Below are positions 1 through 7,468 of a stretch of DNA of 13,199 nucleotides, piece by piece. Location of the stretch: NCBI GenBank assembly GCA_014804185.1, contig JAAVAG010000148.1, positions 1 to 13,199 on the forward strand. Reading direction: 5' to 3'. Source of the stretch: Lachnospiraceae bacterium. Its GTDB lineage: Bacteria; Bacillota; Clostridia; Lachnospirales; Lachnospiraceae. Every line of letters starts with the position of its first letter. The stretch's first letter is position 1. Made by a program: the position numbers and the translations under genes. Below the pieces are notes generated by a model. It was not told where the DNA came from, did no database searches, and saw only the letters and a program-made list of their open reading frames with translations.

Positions 1-93
1 AATAACGAAGGCAGGCTGGTGGAGGGAGATATCACACATTTAATGGAGATAGCGGAAAGGCTGAAATGCCGGCGCCAGCGTATCATCATGTAA
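1..93 (+). CDS. C-terminal end of an unrecognised protein (partial)
   Basis: Frame 1 is open from the window edge to a TAA at 91-93, giving 30 residues that begin NNEGRLVEGDITHLMEIAER and end in a basic tail (KCRRQRIIM). The AAGGAG ribosome site of the next gene starts right at this stop, and the next ATG lies 9 nt past it, so the two are probably co-transcribed. The fragment has an acidic, helix-like segment followed by a basic end, but it is too short to assign to a family. I do not recognise it. Confidence 0.6.
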   Translation, partial: NNEGRLVEGDITHLMEIAERLKCRRQRIIM

Positions 94-102
94 AAGGAGA
101 AA

Positions 103-900
103 ATGGAAAACATGAAATGTGTGAGATATTATGATATTGGAGTAAATTTGTTCTGCAGGCAGTTTCCGGAACCTGAAAAAATCATTCGGGAGGCTGAGGA
201 GGACGGAGTGCGCTGCATTCTGACTGGAACAGATACAAAAGAAAACAGGGAAATCAATGAATTTATAAAGAAGCATGATGCTTTTGGAACAGCAGGGATA
301 CATCCTCATAATGCGGACCGTGCCAGAGCAGAGGACTTTCGGCTTATTGATCGGCTGATTTCCGAAAATGAGAAGATGGTTGCCGTGGGAGAATGCGGTC
401 TGGATTACGATCGGATGTTTTCCACGAAAGAGAATCAGATCAGATGTCTGGAAAAGCATATTGTTTTGGCGGAAAAGCTTGGCCGCCCGCTGTTTCTTCA
501 TGAACGGAGCGCAGCTGGTGATTTTATAAAAAGATTCAAAAATCATCCTGATATCTGCAGCAAATCGGTTGTGCACTGCTTTACGGGAGACAAAGCAACG
601 CTGGATAAATATCTTTCGATGGGCTTTTCGATTGGGATAACCGGCTGGATCTGTGATGACCGCCGTGCAAAGGAACTGCGCGGCGCGGTGCATATTATTC
701 CTTTGGACAGGATTCTGGTGGAGACGGATGCGCCGTATTTGACGCCGAAAAATGTGTCCGGACTTGACCGTACAAATGTTCCGCAGAATATCAAATATGT
801 CGTCAGGGAACTTGCGAAATACATGAAGGTGGAAGAGGAGGAACTGGCAGAAAATGCGAAAAGAAACACCGAACGGATCTTTCGGATAAATGCGGAGTAA
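103..900 (+). CDS. tatD: TatD-type metal-dependent DNase (TatD family hydrolase)
   Basis: 265 residues, the usual length for TatD. The family are TIM-barrel metal-dependent hydrolases; E. coli TatD is a cytosolic 3'-5' exonuclease acting on single-stranded DNA and RNA. The match is to TatD proper rather than to the commoner YcfH/YabD branch. The N-terminus reads YDIGVNL (10-16), as in E. coli TatD (FDIGVNL), instead of the HxH seen in YcfH. Other motifs are GIHPH (65-69), GECGLDYDR (96-104, metal ligand Glu97), LFLHER (130-135, His133), VVHCFTG (156-162, His158), GITGWICDDRR (178-188) and VETDAPYL (206-213, Asp209). AAGGAG at 94-99 is only 3 nt from ATG 103 and 12 nt from the in-frame ATG 112, so either start is possible. 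It lies directly behind the partial gene at the left edge. The family is certain; the cellular role here (DNA repair or nucleic acid turnover) is inferred. Confidence 0.93.
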   Translation: MENMKCVRYYDIGVNLFCRQFPEPEKIIREAEEDGVRCILTGTDTKENREINEFIKKHDAFGTAGIHPHNADRARAEDFRLIDRLISENEKMVAVGECGLDYDRMFSTKENQIRCLEKHIVLAEKLGRPLFLHERSAAGDFIKRFKNHPDICSKSVVHCFTGDKATLDKYLSMGFSIGITGWICDDRRAKELRGAVHIIPLDRILVETDAPYLTPKNVSGLDRTNVPQNIKYVVRELAKYMKVEEEELAENAKRNTERIFRINAE

Positions 901-929
901 ATATAGGAAAAGAAAAGATGCGGTGTTGA

Positions 930-958
930 TTGTATCATGCGTTGGAAAATGTTATACT
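930..958 (+). promoter_or_regulatory. Predicted sigma-A promoter with extended -10
   Basis: A -35-like TTGTAT (930-935), a 17-nt spacer and TATACT (953-958) are preceded by TG one base upstream (950-951), forming a TGn extended -10. The expected transcription start is near 965, about 35-40 nt before the likely start codon of the spermidine-synthase-like gene. This also argues against the TTG at 930 as a translation start, because that codon would lie in the -35 box. Confidence 0.55.
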
Positions 959-1004
959 ATGGATGATCTGTAATCAAACTCTCTTTTTGGAGGACATCTT
1001 GGAA

Positions 1005-2492
1005 ATGGAAAAACGCACGGTATTAAAAAACAAGACATATCTGTACATGACGGAATTTTTTGCGGGAATGTCGGTCATGGCGGTGGAACTGGGGGCGAGC
1101 AGACTGCTGGCTCCCTATTTCAGTTCTTCTCAAATCGTCTGGACAATCATTATCGGCACGATCATGATCGCCATGGCGCTGGGAAATATATATGGGGGAA
1201 GGGCGGCGGACAAGAATCCGGATCCGGACAGGCTGTATCGGCGCATGATCGTGGCTGCAGTGTGGATCGGAGCCATTCCGCTGGCAGGGAAATATGTTAT
1301 TCTCGGAATATCGGCAGTGCTGATTTTCTCAGTGAATCAGTATTTTCTGATCTGGGCGGCTTTTGCGGCGTGTATGGTCGTCTTTGTGTTTCCGCTGTTT
1401 CTGCTGGGGACGGTTACGCCCTCTCTGGTAAAATACACGGTGGACAGTCTGGACGAGAGCGGGAAGACCGTGGGAACACTTGGAGCCGCGAACACCATCG
1501 GCAGTATACTGGGAACTTTTCTGCCCACATTTGTGACGATCCCGGCGGTGGGTACCTCCATCACATTTCTGATCTTCGGCGGAATCCTGCTGCTTCTGGC
1601 GCTGATCTATTTTATCAGCAGCAGGCGCGTGACTGCAGGAGCGGCGGCAGGAGCGGTACTTTTTCTGCTGTGCTGTCTGTTCGGCTGGTCGGACAGCTTT
1701 GCATTCTGGGAAGACGATTTGACATATGAGGGGGAATCCGTGTACAATTATCTGCAGGTGAGAGAGGACGATAAGAGTGTGATCCTGTCCACCAATGTGC
1801 TGTTTGGCGTGCAGTCCATTCTGAAAAAATCCGGTGAACTCACCGGGATGTATTACGACTATGCCATGCTGGCGCCCTTTATGGCGGGAGTCAACGACAG
1901 GGAAAATATGGACATGCTGATACTGGGCATGGGAACCGGCACATATGCTCTGCAGTGCCAAAGATATTTTGACAATATCTATGTGGAGGGCGTGGAGATC
2001 GACGAAAAGATCACATTCCTTGCCAGAGAATATTTTGAATTGCCGGAGGATATCCGGGTGACTACTTACGACGGCAGGGCGTTTTTGAATGCCTGCGATA
2101 AAAAGTATGACGTGATTATGGTGGATGCCTATCAGGATATCACAATTCCGTTCCAGATGTCGTCGGTGGAATTTTTTACGCTGGTGAAAGAGCATCTCAC
2201 GGAGGGCGGCGTCATGGTAGTCAATATGAATATGCGCGGCACACGGGAGGGTAATATCAACCAATATCTGGCGGATACCATATCTGCGGTGTTCCGGGAT
2301 GTTTATACGGTGGATGTGACGGGGTCCACCAACCGGGAACTGTTTGCCTCCGATGCAGGCGATATGATGGCGGTGCTGGAGAGCAATATAAGCCGTCAGC
2401 CGGAGGGGGAACTGGCAGATCTGATGGAGCGCATCAGCGGAAGACTGACTGTCTATGAGCCGGGGAATTATCTGATGACGGATGACAAGTGA
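1005..2492 (+). CDS. Membrane-anchored spermidine-synthase-like protein, ending at an in-frame TGA
   Basis: 495 residues from ATG 1005. An in-frame TTG at 999 lies 5 nt after GGAGG (989-993) and is an alternative start. Residues about 14-227 hold roughly seven hydrophobic segments, as in the 'fused MFS/spermidine synthase' family. The C-terminal half is a Rossmann methyltransferase-like fold: SYNYLQV-like strand (SVYNYLQV, 245-252), LILGMGTGTY (305-314, SAM/dcSAM-binding loop), GVEIDEKI (329-336), YDGRAF (355-360) and VDAYQDITIPF (373-383). Family members resemble the aminopropyltransferase SpeE, but their substrate is generally unknown, so I do not call it speE. It has its own promoter and stands between tatD and a zinc-finger gene. 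The frame stops at TGA 2490-2492 just after MTDDK, where the family normally continues through a 'TDDxAPVE' motif; the frame then stays open to 2606. The protein is therefore probably truncated by about 38 residues, or the stop is read through. Confidence 0.85.
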   Translation: MEKRTVLKNKTYLYMTEFFAGMSVMAVELGASRLLAPYFSSSQIVWTIIIGTIMIAMALGNIYGGRAADKNPDPDRLYRRMIVAAVWIGAIPLAGKYVILGISAVLIFSVNQYFLIWAAFAACMVVFVFPLFLLGTVTPSLVKYTVDSLDESGKTVGTLGAANTIGSILGTFLPTFVTIPAVGTSITFLIFGGILLLLALIYFISSRRVTAGAAAGAVLFLLCCLFGWSDSFAFWEDDLTYEGESVYNYLQVREDDKSVILSTNVLFGVQSILKKSGELTGMYYDYAMLAPFMAGVNDRENMDMLILGMGTGTYALQCQRYFDNIYVEGVEIDEKITFLAREYFELPEDIRVTTYDGRAFLNACDKKYDVIMVDAYQDITIPFQMSSVEFFTLVKEHLTEGGVMVVNMNMRGTREGNINQYLADTISAVFRDVYTVDVTGSTNRELFASDAGDMMAVLESNISRQPEGELADLMERISGRLTVYEPGNYLMTDDK

Positions 2493-2606
2493 CCGGTGGA
2501 ACTGCTGGGGATGCAGGTGATCGACGAACTCATTCAGGAGGAGGCGTCCTACTACAAGGGGATCTATGAGAGAGAAGGCTTGAGAGGGCTGCTGGAGCGT
2601 TTCTAG
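2493..2606 (+). other. In-frame continuation of the spermidine-synthase-like gene beyond its TGA
   Basis: In the same frame as the upstream gene, 37 sense codons follow the TGA and end at TAG 2604-2606. They begin PVELLGMQVIDEL and end GLRGLLERF. The codon choice (CTG, GAG, ATC, GAC) matches the neighbours. Joined to the preceding MTDDK, this restores the family motif 'TDDxAPVE' with only the Ala position lost to TGA. It reads as a real C-terminal helix rather than as intergenic DNA. No ribosome site suggests independent translation. Confidence 0.8.
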
Positions 2607-2654
2607 CAACTTGCAGGCTGTATATGCTGCCTGGGAGGCATGCAGGGGGTATGC

Positions 2655-2975
2655 ATGGATTGTAAGGAATTTGAAAAACGGATACCTGATTTTATCGGGG
2701 ACAGGCTGGAACACAGAGATCTAAAAAAGTTTATCAGACATGCGGAAAGCTGCGAGGAATGCAGAGAGGAACTGACCATACAGATCCTGGTTATGGAGGG
2801 CATGGCGCGTCTGGAGGACGGGGCGGCCTTTGACCTGTCGAAAGAGGTGGAGATGCGCATGGAGACGGCCAATCGCAGCATCGCGGTATACAATACGCTG
2901 AAATGCATAGAGATCACGATGAAAGTTTTTACGATGGCGGGGCTTGCCGCCATCGTCTGGCTGCTTTTATTCTGA
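2655..2975 (+). CDS. Small zinc-finger (zf-HC2) membrane protein, putative anti-sigma-like
   Basis: 106 residues from ATG 2655, chosen because AGGGGG (2644-2649) lies 5 nt upstream and the protein then opens MDCKEFEKRIPDFI. The in-frame ATG at 2640 has GGGAGG only 1 nt away. The N-terminus carries Cys3 and then His29-x3-Cys33-x2-Cys36, the ligand pattern of the zf-HC2 / anti-sigma zinc finger. The last 15 or so residues (KVFTMAGLAAIVWLLLF) form one transmembrane segment ending at the C-terminus, so the zinc finger should face the cytoplasm. Classic anti-sigma factors are encoded next to an ECF sigma factor; none is in the window. The gene lies 50 nt before polA. A membrane-linked regulatory role is inferred only from the domain. 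Confidence 0.75.
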   Translation: MDCKEFEKRIPDFIGDRLEHRDLKKFIRHAESCEECREELTIQILVMEGMARLEDGAAFDLSKEVEMRMETANRSIAVYNTLKCIEITMKVFTMAGLAAIVWLLLF

Positions 2976-3025
2976 AAATCCCTCTGCCTTACACGATGCG
3001 GGGGAAAGAAAGGGAACGGTATTTT

Positions 3026-5656
3026 ATGAGTGAGAAACTGGTTTTGATAGACGGACACAGTATATTGCACAGGGCTTTTTACGGCGTGCCGGATCTGAGC
3101 AACGCCAGGGGCCTGCACACCAACGCGATATACGGTTTTCTGAATATTCTTTTTAAGATACTGGAGGAGGAGAAACCGGATTATCTGGCGGTGGCATTCG
3201 ATGTGCACGCGCCCACATTCCGCCATGAACTATATGCGGAATATAAGGGAACCCGCAAGCCCATGCCGGAGGAACTGCGCCCGCAGGTTCCCGTTATGAA
3301 AGAACTGCTCCGGGCCATGCGGATTCCCATTATGGAGAGGGCCGGGCTGGAAGCCGACGATATACTGGGGACACTGGCCAGAAAGGCGGAGAGCAGAGGG
3401 CTGGAGGTTTCCCTGGTGTCTGGGGACAGGGATCTTTTGCAGATTGCTACCGGACATATCAAGATCCGGATTCCCAAGACCAAAATGGGCAAGACGGAAA
3501 TCGAGGACTATTACGAGGAAGATGTGCTGGAGAAATACCAGGTGACCCCGACCCAGTTTATAGAGTTGAAAGCGCTTATGGGGGATGCGTCGGACAATAT
3601 TCCTGGCGTGCCCAAGGTGGGGGAGAAAACGGCAACTGCTCTGATGACGCAGTACGGCTCCCTGGAGGGGATTTATGCCCATGTGGAGGAGATCAAGGGG
3701 AAATCGGTGAGAGAATCCCTGATACAGAACCGTGATCTGGCGGATCTGAGCAAAACGCTGGCGACGATCAAAACGGACTGTGATATTGAACTGGATTATA
3801 CACAGGCCAGGGCGGAGGGGTTTTTTACGCCGGAGGCGTATGCCCTATGTAAGGAACTGGAGTTTAAAAATATGCTGGGAAGATTTGAGTCCGTTCCGGA
3901 ACAGGAGGATCCGCTGGAGGGAAAAATCAGCCTGCTGGATAATCTGGCGGAGGCGGACATTTACCTGCGCGGATGCAAAGGAAAGGAACTGGGCCTTTAT
4001 CTGCTGCGGGACGGGAAACTGCTGGCGGCGGCGCTTTGCGGCGAGGAGGGACGGACGGTTCTGATCCCGGTGCAGGGCCTGATCACACAGGATTATCTGG
4101 AGGAGCGGCTGACGGAGGTGTCCCGGCAGAATCATATCAGTATATTTGATATCAAGAAAGAGTACGGCGCTTTGTGCAGGGAGGATACGGATCGGTATTT
4201 TGATATCCTGATCGCGGCGTATCTGCTGAATCCGCTGAAGAGCGATTACGATATTGAGACGATTGCCATGGAGCATCTGGGGCTTTCAGTACCCGGATAC
4301 GCGGAAGTGTTTGGAAAGGAAAGACCGTCGGACATCTATGAGAAAAATCCCGACGTCTGTATTGCCTACGCCTGCCGCAGCGCGTACGTGGCGTGGAAAG
4401 CGGAAAAAGTGCTGCGGCAAAAACTGGCGGACGCCGGAATGGCGCAGCTGATGACTCAGATCGAGATGCCCCTGTCCCTGGTGCTTTACGATATGGAAAA
4501 AGAGGGAGTTCTGGTGCGCCCGTCGGAGTTAAAGGCGTACGGAGACGCGCTGTCCGGGCGTATCGCCCAGCTGGAGGAGGCTATACACAGCGCGGCGGGG
4601 ACAGACTTTAACATCAACTCTCCCAAACAACTGGGCGAAGTGCTCTTTGAACGGATGCATATTCCCGGGGGAAAGAAGACAAAGACGGGATATTCCACGG
4701 CGGCGGATGTGCTGGAAAAGCTTGCCCCGGACTATCCCATTGTGGCGGATATTCTGGAATACCGGACATATGTCAAACTGAAATCCACATACGCCGACGG
4801 CCTGGCGGCCTATATCGGCGCGGATGAGCGCATACACAGCAATTTTAATCAGACCATCACGGCCACGGGCAGGATCAGCTCCACAGAGCCGAATCTGCAG
4901 AATATTCCCATGCGGATGGAACTTGGCAGGCGGATCCGCAAGGTCTTTGTGCCAAAGCCGGGGTGTGTGCTGATGGACGCGGACTACTCTCAGATCGAGC
5001 TGCGGGTGCTGGCACACATGTCCGGGGATGAGCAGCTGATCGAGGCATATCATATGGACGAGGATATCCACCGCATCACGGCGGCAAAAGTGTTCCACAC
5101 TCCCTTTGAGGAAGTGACGGATCTCCAGAGGCGCAACGCCAAGGCGGTAAACTTCGGAATTGTGTACGGCATCAGTTCCTTTGGACTCAGTCAGGATCTG
5201 AGCATCACCAAGAAAGAGGCGGCGGATTATATAGAACAGTATTTTGCCACCTATCCCGGGGTGAAAGCGTTTCTGGACCGGGCGGTGGAACAGGCCAGGA
5301 AAGACGGTTACGTCACAACCATGTTTGGCAGACGCAGGCCGGTTCCGGAACTCTCTTCCGGCAATTTTATGCAGCGCTCTTTCGGGGAGCGGGTTGCCAT
5401 GAACTCTCCCATACAGGGAACGGCGGCGGATATCATCAAGATCGCCATGATCAGAGTGTGGAAAGCCCTGCGGGATAACGGGCTGAAATCCAGGCTGATC
5501 CTGCAGGTGCACGACGAGCTGCTGATCGAGACCGTGATCGAGGAGAAAGAGCAGGTGCAGAGGCTTCTGGAGGAGAATATGAAAGATGCCGCCCACCTGG
5601 CAGTGACGCTGGAGGTGGATCTGCACACAGGAGAAAACTGGTATGAGGCAAAATAA
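3026..5656 (+). CDS. polA: DNA polymerase I (family A), proofreading domain degenerate
   Basis: 876 residues from ATG 3026. The frame is open upstream to 2903, but that part overlaps the previous gene and lacks family similarity, while MSEKLVLIDGHSILHRAF is the normal PolA start. The N-terminal 5'-nuclease domain (about 1-290) has LIDGHS, EADDILG, SGDRDLLQ and GDASDNIPGVPKVG (186-199). The middle part (about 300-470) is a 3'-5' exonuclease fold without its metal ligands: no DxE at the first motif, Asp424 of E. coli is replaced by Glu379, and the third motif reads YACRSAYV (448-455) with no Asp. The polymerase domain has motif A DADYSQIELR (651-660), motif B with Lys706 and Tyr714, and motif C QVHDELL (His829, Asp830, Glu831). 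The enzyme joins and repairs Okazaki fragments and fills repair gaps. The 3' end overlaps coaE by 14 nt. Confidence 0.97.
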   Translation: MSEKLVLIDGHSILHRAFYGVPDLSNARGLHTNAIYGFLNILFKILEEEKPDYLAVAFDVHAPTFRHELYAEYKGTRKPMPEELRPQVPVMKELLRAMRIPIMERAGLEADDILGTLARKAESRGLEVSLVSGDRDLLQIATGHIKIRIPKTKMGKTEIEDYYEEDVLEKYQVTPTQFIELKALMGDASDNIPGVPKVGEKTATALMTQYGSLEGIYAHVEEIKGKSVRESLIQNRDLADLSKTLATIKTDCDIELDYTQARAEGFFTPEAYALCKELEFKNMLGRFESVPEQEDPLEGKISLLDNLAEADIYLRGCKGKELGLYLLRDGKLLAAALCGEEGRTVLIPVQGLITQDYLEERLTEVSRQNHISIFDIKKEYGALCREDTDRYFDILIAAYLLNPLKSDYDIETIAMEHLGLSVPGYAEVFGKERPSDIYEKNPDVCIAYACRSAYVAWKAEKVLRQKLADAGMAQLMTQIEMPLSLVLYDMEKEGVLVRPSELKAYGDALSGRIAQLEEAIHSAAGTDFNINSPKQLGEVLFERMHIPGGKKTKTGYSTAADVLEKLAPDYPIVADILEYRTYVKLKSTYADGLAAYIGADERIHSNFNQTITATGRISSTEPNLQNIPMRMELGRRIRKVFVPKPGCVLMDADYSQIELRVLAHMSGDEQLIEAYHMDEDIHRITAAKVFHTPFEEVTDLQRRNAKAVNFGIVYGISSFGLSQDLSITKKEAADYIEQYFATYPGVKAFLDRAVEQARKDGYVTTMFGRRRPVPELSSGNFMQRSFGERVAMNSPIQGTAADIIKIAMIRVWKALRDNGLKSRLILQVHDELLIETVIEEKEQVQRLLEENMKDAAHLAVTLEVDLHTGENWYEAK
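5629..5633 (+). promoter_or_regulatory. Ribosome binding site of coaE inside polA
   Basis: AGGAG lies 9 nt before ATG 5643, within the last codons of polA. It supports the overlapping start of coaE and suggests the two genes are translationally coupled. Confidence 0.6.
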
Positions 5657-6302
5657 AGGAAATGTATATCTGATCGGTGTTACCGGAGGGATTGGAGCGG
5701 GAAAGTCAAAGCTGCTCTCCTATATTGGGGAGCATTACAGATGCCGGATCTGTCTGGCGGACGAGGCAGCTCACAAAGTCAGGGAGCCGGGCCAGCCCGC
5801 CTATGCAGAACTGGTGAAACTGCTCGGTGCGGATGTGCTGGATCCGGAGGGACGGATCGACCGGGGAAAGATGGCGGACAGAATCTTTGCGGATCAGGCA
5901 CTCCTGCATAATGTCAATGCCATCATTCATCCGGCGGTAAAGGAATACCTTGCCCGGGAGATAGAAGATGCGGGCAGAGAGCCGGGAACGGATTTTTTCT
6001 TTATCGAGGCCGCGCTTTTGATCGAGACGGGTTACCGGGAGATTGTAGATGAACTGTGGTATATCCACGCGGACAGGGAAGTCCGCGAGAAGCGGCTGCA
6101 GAGCGGCAGAGGATATACCGGGGAAAAAATCAGAAGAATTATGGAGCAGCAGCTTTCGGAGGAAGCTTTTCGCCGGGAATGTGATTTTGTTGTTGACAAC
6201 AGCGGCACGCTGCAGGATGCATACAGACAGATCGACGACAGACTGCGCCGGATCACAGAAGCGAAAATATGCCTGCCCGGGGCGGGCGGCATGGAGGAAT
6301 GA
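5643..6302 (+). CDS. coaE: Dephospho-CoA kinase
   Basis: 219 residues. It catalyses the last step of coenzyme A synthesis, ATP-dependent phosphorylation of the 3'-hydroxyl of dephospho-CoA, in the cytosol. Visible motifs are the P-loop GGIGAGKS (15-22), LADEAAH (38-44, the place of the usual DADxIAH substrate site), IDRGKMADRIF (72-82), HPAV (96-99), ALLIETG (124-130, the usual PLLFE site), the lid region GRGYTGEKIRRIMEQQ (155-170) and VVDNSG (183-188). It is slightly longer than the usual 200 or so residues, with a short extra C-terminal tail. It starts inside polA and ends 1 nt before the next gene. The polA-coaE pairing is common in Firmicutes and is probably an operon arrangement rather than a functional link, although CoA also feeds the pta-ackA route encoded further right. 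Confidence 0.95.
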   Translation: MRQNKGNVYLIGVTGGIGAGKSKLLSYIGEHYRCRICLADEAAHKVREPGQPAYAELVKLLGADVLDPEGRIDRGKMADRIFADQALLHNVNAIIHPAVKEYLAREIEDAGREPGTDFFFIEAALLIETGYREIVDELWYIHADREVREKRLQSGRGYTGEKIRRIMEQQLSEEAFRRECDFVVDNSGTLQDAYRQIDDRLRRITEAKICLPGAGGMEE

Positions 6303-6303
6303 G

Positions 6304-7095
6304 ATGAGATTATGCAGCATTGCCAGCGGGAGCAGCGGGAATTGTATTTACGTGGGCTCTGAGGCAGCACATTTACTGATAGATGTGGGAATCAGCGGAA
6401 AGAAAGTGGAGGAGGGACTGGAAAAACTCGAACTGACCGGAAGGGATCTGGACGGTATACTGATTACTCACGAGCATGCGGATCACATCAGCGGCCTGGG
6501 GGTAATCAGCCGCAGATATCAGGCCCCGATCTATGCCACACGGGGAACGATCCGGGAGATTTTAAAGTGTAAAAATGCGCCGGAGGCGGAATTGTTTCGG
6601 GAGATCCGGGCAGATCAGCGGATGACCATCAAGGATTTGACCGTCACGCCCATGTCCGTGTCCCACGACGCGGCTCAGCCGGTAGCCTATCGGATCGGCT
6701 ATGGAAGTAAGCGGGTGGCGGTGTGTACGGATCTGGGCATGTTCAATGATTATACCGTGGAATGTCTGAAAGGAATGGACGCCCTGCTGCTGGAAGCCAA
6801 CCACGACGAAAATATGCTTCTGGCAGGTACATATCCCTATTATCTGAAACAGCGCATTCTGGGGGAAAAGGGGCATCTCTCCAATGAAAATTCGGGAAGA
6901 CTCCTGAACCGGATTTTGTGCGACCGCACAAAGACAATTGTTTTGGGACATCTGAGCAAGGAGAATAATATGCCGGAACTGGCTTACGAGTCGGTGCGGA
7001 TGGAAATTACAATGGGGGACTGCCCCTACAGGGCGGAGGATTTTGAGATTATGGTGGCCAAACGCAGTGAACCGTCAGCCGTCATCCACATCTGA
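6304..7095 (+). CDS. yycJ: YycJ/WalJ-type metallo-beta-lactamase-fold hydrolase
   Basis: 263 residues from ATG 6304. The longer open frame upstream (from 6049) lies inside coaE and is not used, since GGAGG at 6293-6297 is 6 nt before this ATG. It begins MRLCSIASGSSGNC, the hallmark of YycJ/WalJ-like proteins. The metal-binding residues of the fold are clear: HEHADH (56-61), SHDAAQP (120-126), CTDLG (141-145, Asp143), EANHDENM (164-171) and GHLSKENN (215-222). In Bacillus the homologue sits in the walRK cluster and is thought to act as a nuclease or in cell-division and cell-wall coordination; the exact reaction is not settled. No walRK genes are present here. The 1-nt gap from coaE indicates co-transcription with polA-coaE. 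Confidence 0.9.
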   Translation: MRLCSIASGSSGNCIYVGSEAAHLLIDVGISGKKVEEGLEKLELTGRDLDGILITHEHADHISGLGVISRRYQAPIYATRGTIREILKCKNAPEAELFREIRADQRMTIKDLTVTPMSVSHDAAQPVAYRIGYGSKRVAVCTDLGMFNDYTVECLKGMDALLLEANHDENMLLAGTYPYYLKQRILGEKGHLSNENSGRLLNRILCDRTKTIVLGHLSKENNMPELAYESVRMEITMGDCPYRAEDFEIMVAKRSEPSAVIHI

Positions 7096-7110
7096 GAGAG
7101 GATCAGAAAG

Positions 7111-7145
7111 AGACAGATTCCTGCAGGCGGCGGGCGGATCTGTCT
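7111..7145 (+). repeat. Inverted repeat between yycJ and the ACT-domain gene
   Basis: AGACAGAT (7111-7118) and ATCTGTCT (7138-7145) are exact reverse complements. The 19-nt loop can form a further 5-bp stem (7120-7124 with 7130-7134, one G-U pair). No run of T follows, so it does not look like an intrinsic terminator. It could be an mRNA structure in the 81-nt gap, but chance is not excluded. Confidence 0.4.
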
Positions 7146-7176
7146 GTAAAAATAAAGAAAGGAACAGAAGTGAGAG

Positions 7177-7449
7177 ATGAAAAGAACGATTATTACCGTA
7201 GTGGGGAAGGATGCCGTTGGCATCATCGCAAAGGTCTGCGCGTATCTGGCGGAGAACCGGATCAACATTCTGGACATTTCCCAGACCATCGTACAGGGAT
7301 ATTTTAACATGATGATGATTGTGGATACAAACGCGATGGACAAGCAGCACGGCGATATGGCCGAGGAACTGGCCGGACTGGGACGTGAGATCGGTGTGGT
7401 GATCCGGTGCCAGAAAGAAGAGATTTTCGATCAGATGCACAGAATCTGA
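7177..7449 (+). CDS. ACT-domain protein, UPF0237 family
   Basis: 90 residues, essentially one ACT domain: beta strand TIITVVGKDAVGIIAKV (4-20), whose GKDAVGI turn is the usual ligand-binding site, then a helix and NILDISQTI (30-38), a hydrophobic strand with MMMIVD, and a C-terminal helix ending QMHRI. ACT domains bind small molecules, often amino acids, and regulate partners. In this family the ACT domain stands alone, so a regulatory or sensor role is inferred. The ribosome site is weak: AGAAAGGA at 7156-7163 is 13 nt from the ATG. It is followed after 19 nt by the UPF0210 gene; the two are commonly adjacent in bacteria, and their products probably work together. The ligand is unknown. Confidence 0.9.
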   Translation: MKRTIITVVGKDAVGIIAKVCAYLAENRINILDISQTIVQGYFNMMMIVDTNAMDKQHGDMAEELAGLGREIGVVIRCQKEEIFDQMHRI

Positions 7450-7468
7450 GAGGGACATGGAGGCTCAT

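Noticed and set aside
930..1004. TTG 930 as the start of the spermidine-synthase-like protein
   Set aside because: This codon falls in the predicted -35 box and has no Shine-Dalgarno. GGAGG at 989-993 points to TTG 999 or ATG 1005.
2490..2492. TGA as a selenocysteine codon
   Set aside because: The family has Ala, not Cys, at this place, the site is not catalytic, and no convincing SECIS hairpin is visible just downstream.
1329..2714. A 461-codon open frame on the minus strand
   Set aside because: It lies antisense to a clear spermidine-synthase-like gene, is rich in His, Gln, Arg and Ile with no recognisable motif, and runs into the zf-HC2 gene. It is a shadow produced by biased codon use.
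4529..5626. A 365-codon open frame antisense to polA
   Set aside because: Low-complexity, His/Arg-rich translation complementary to the conserved polymerase domain, with no ribosome site or family match. Treated as a shadow.
7111..7145. Intrinsic terminator after yycJ
   Set aside because: The stem is present but no T-run follows; the sequence after it is TGTAAAAATAAAG.
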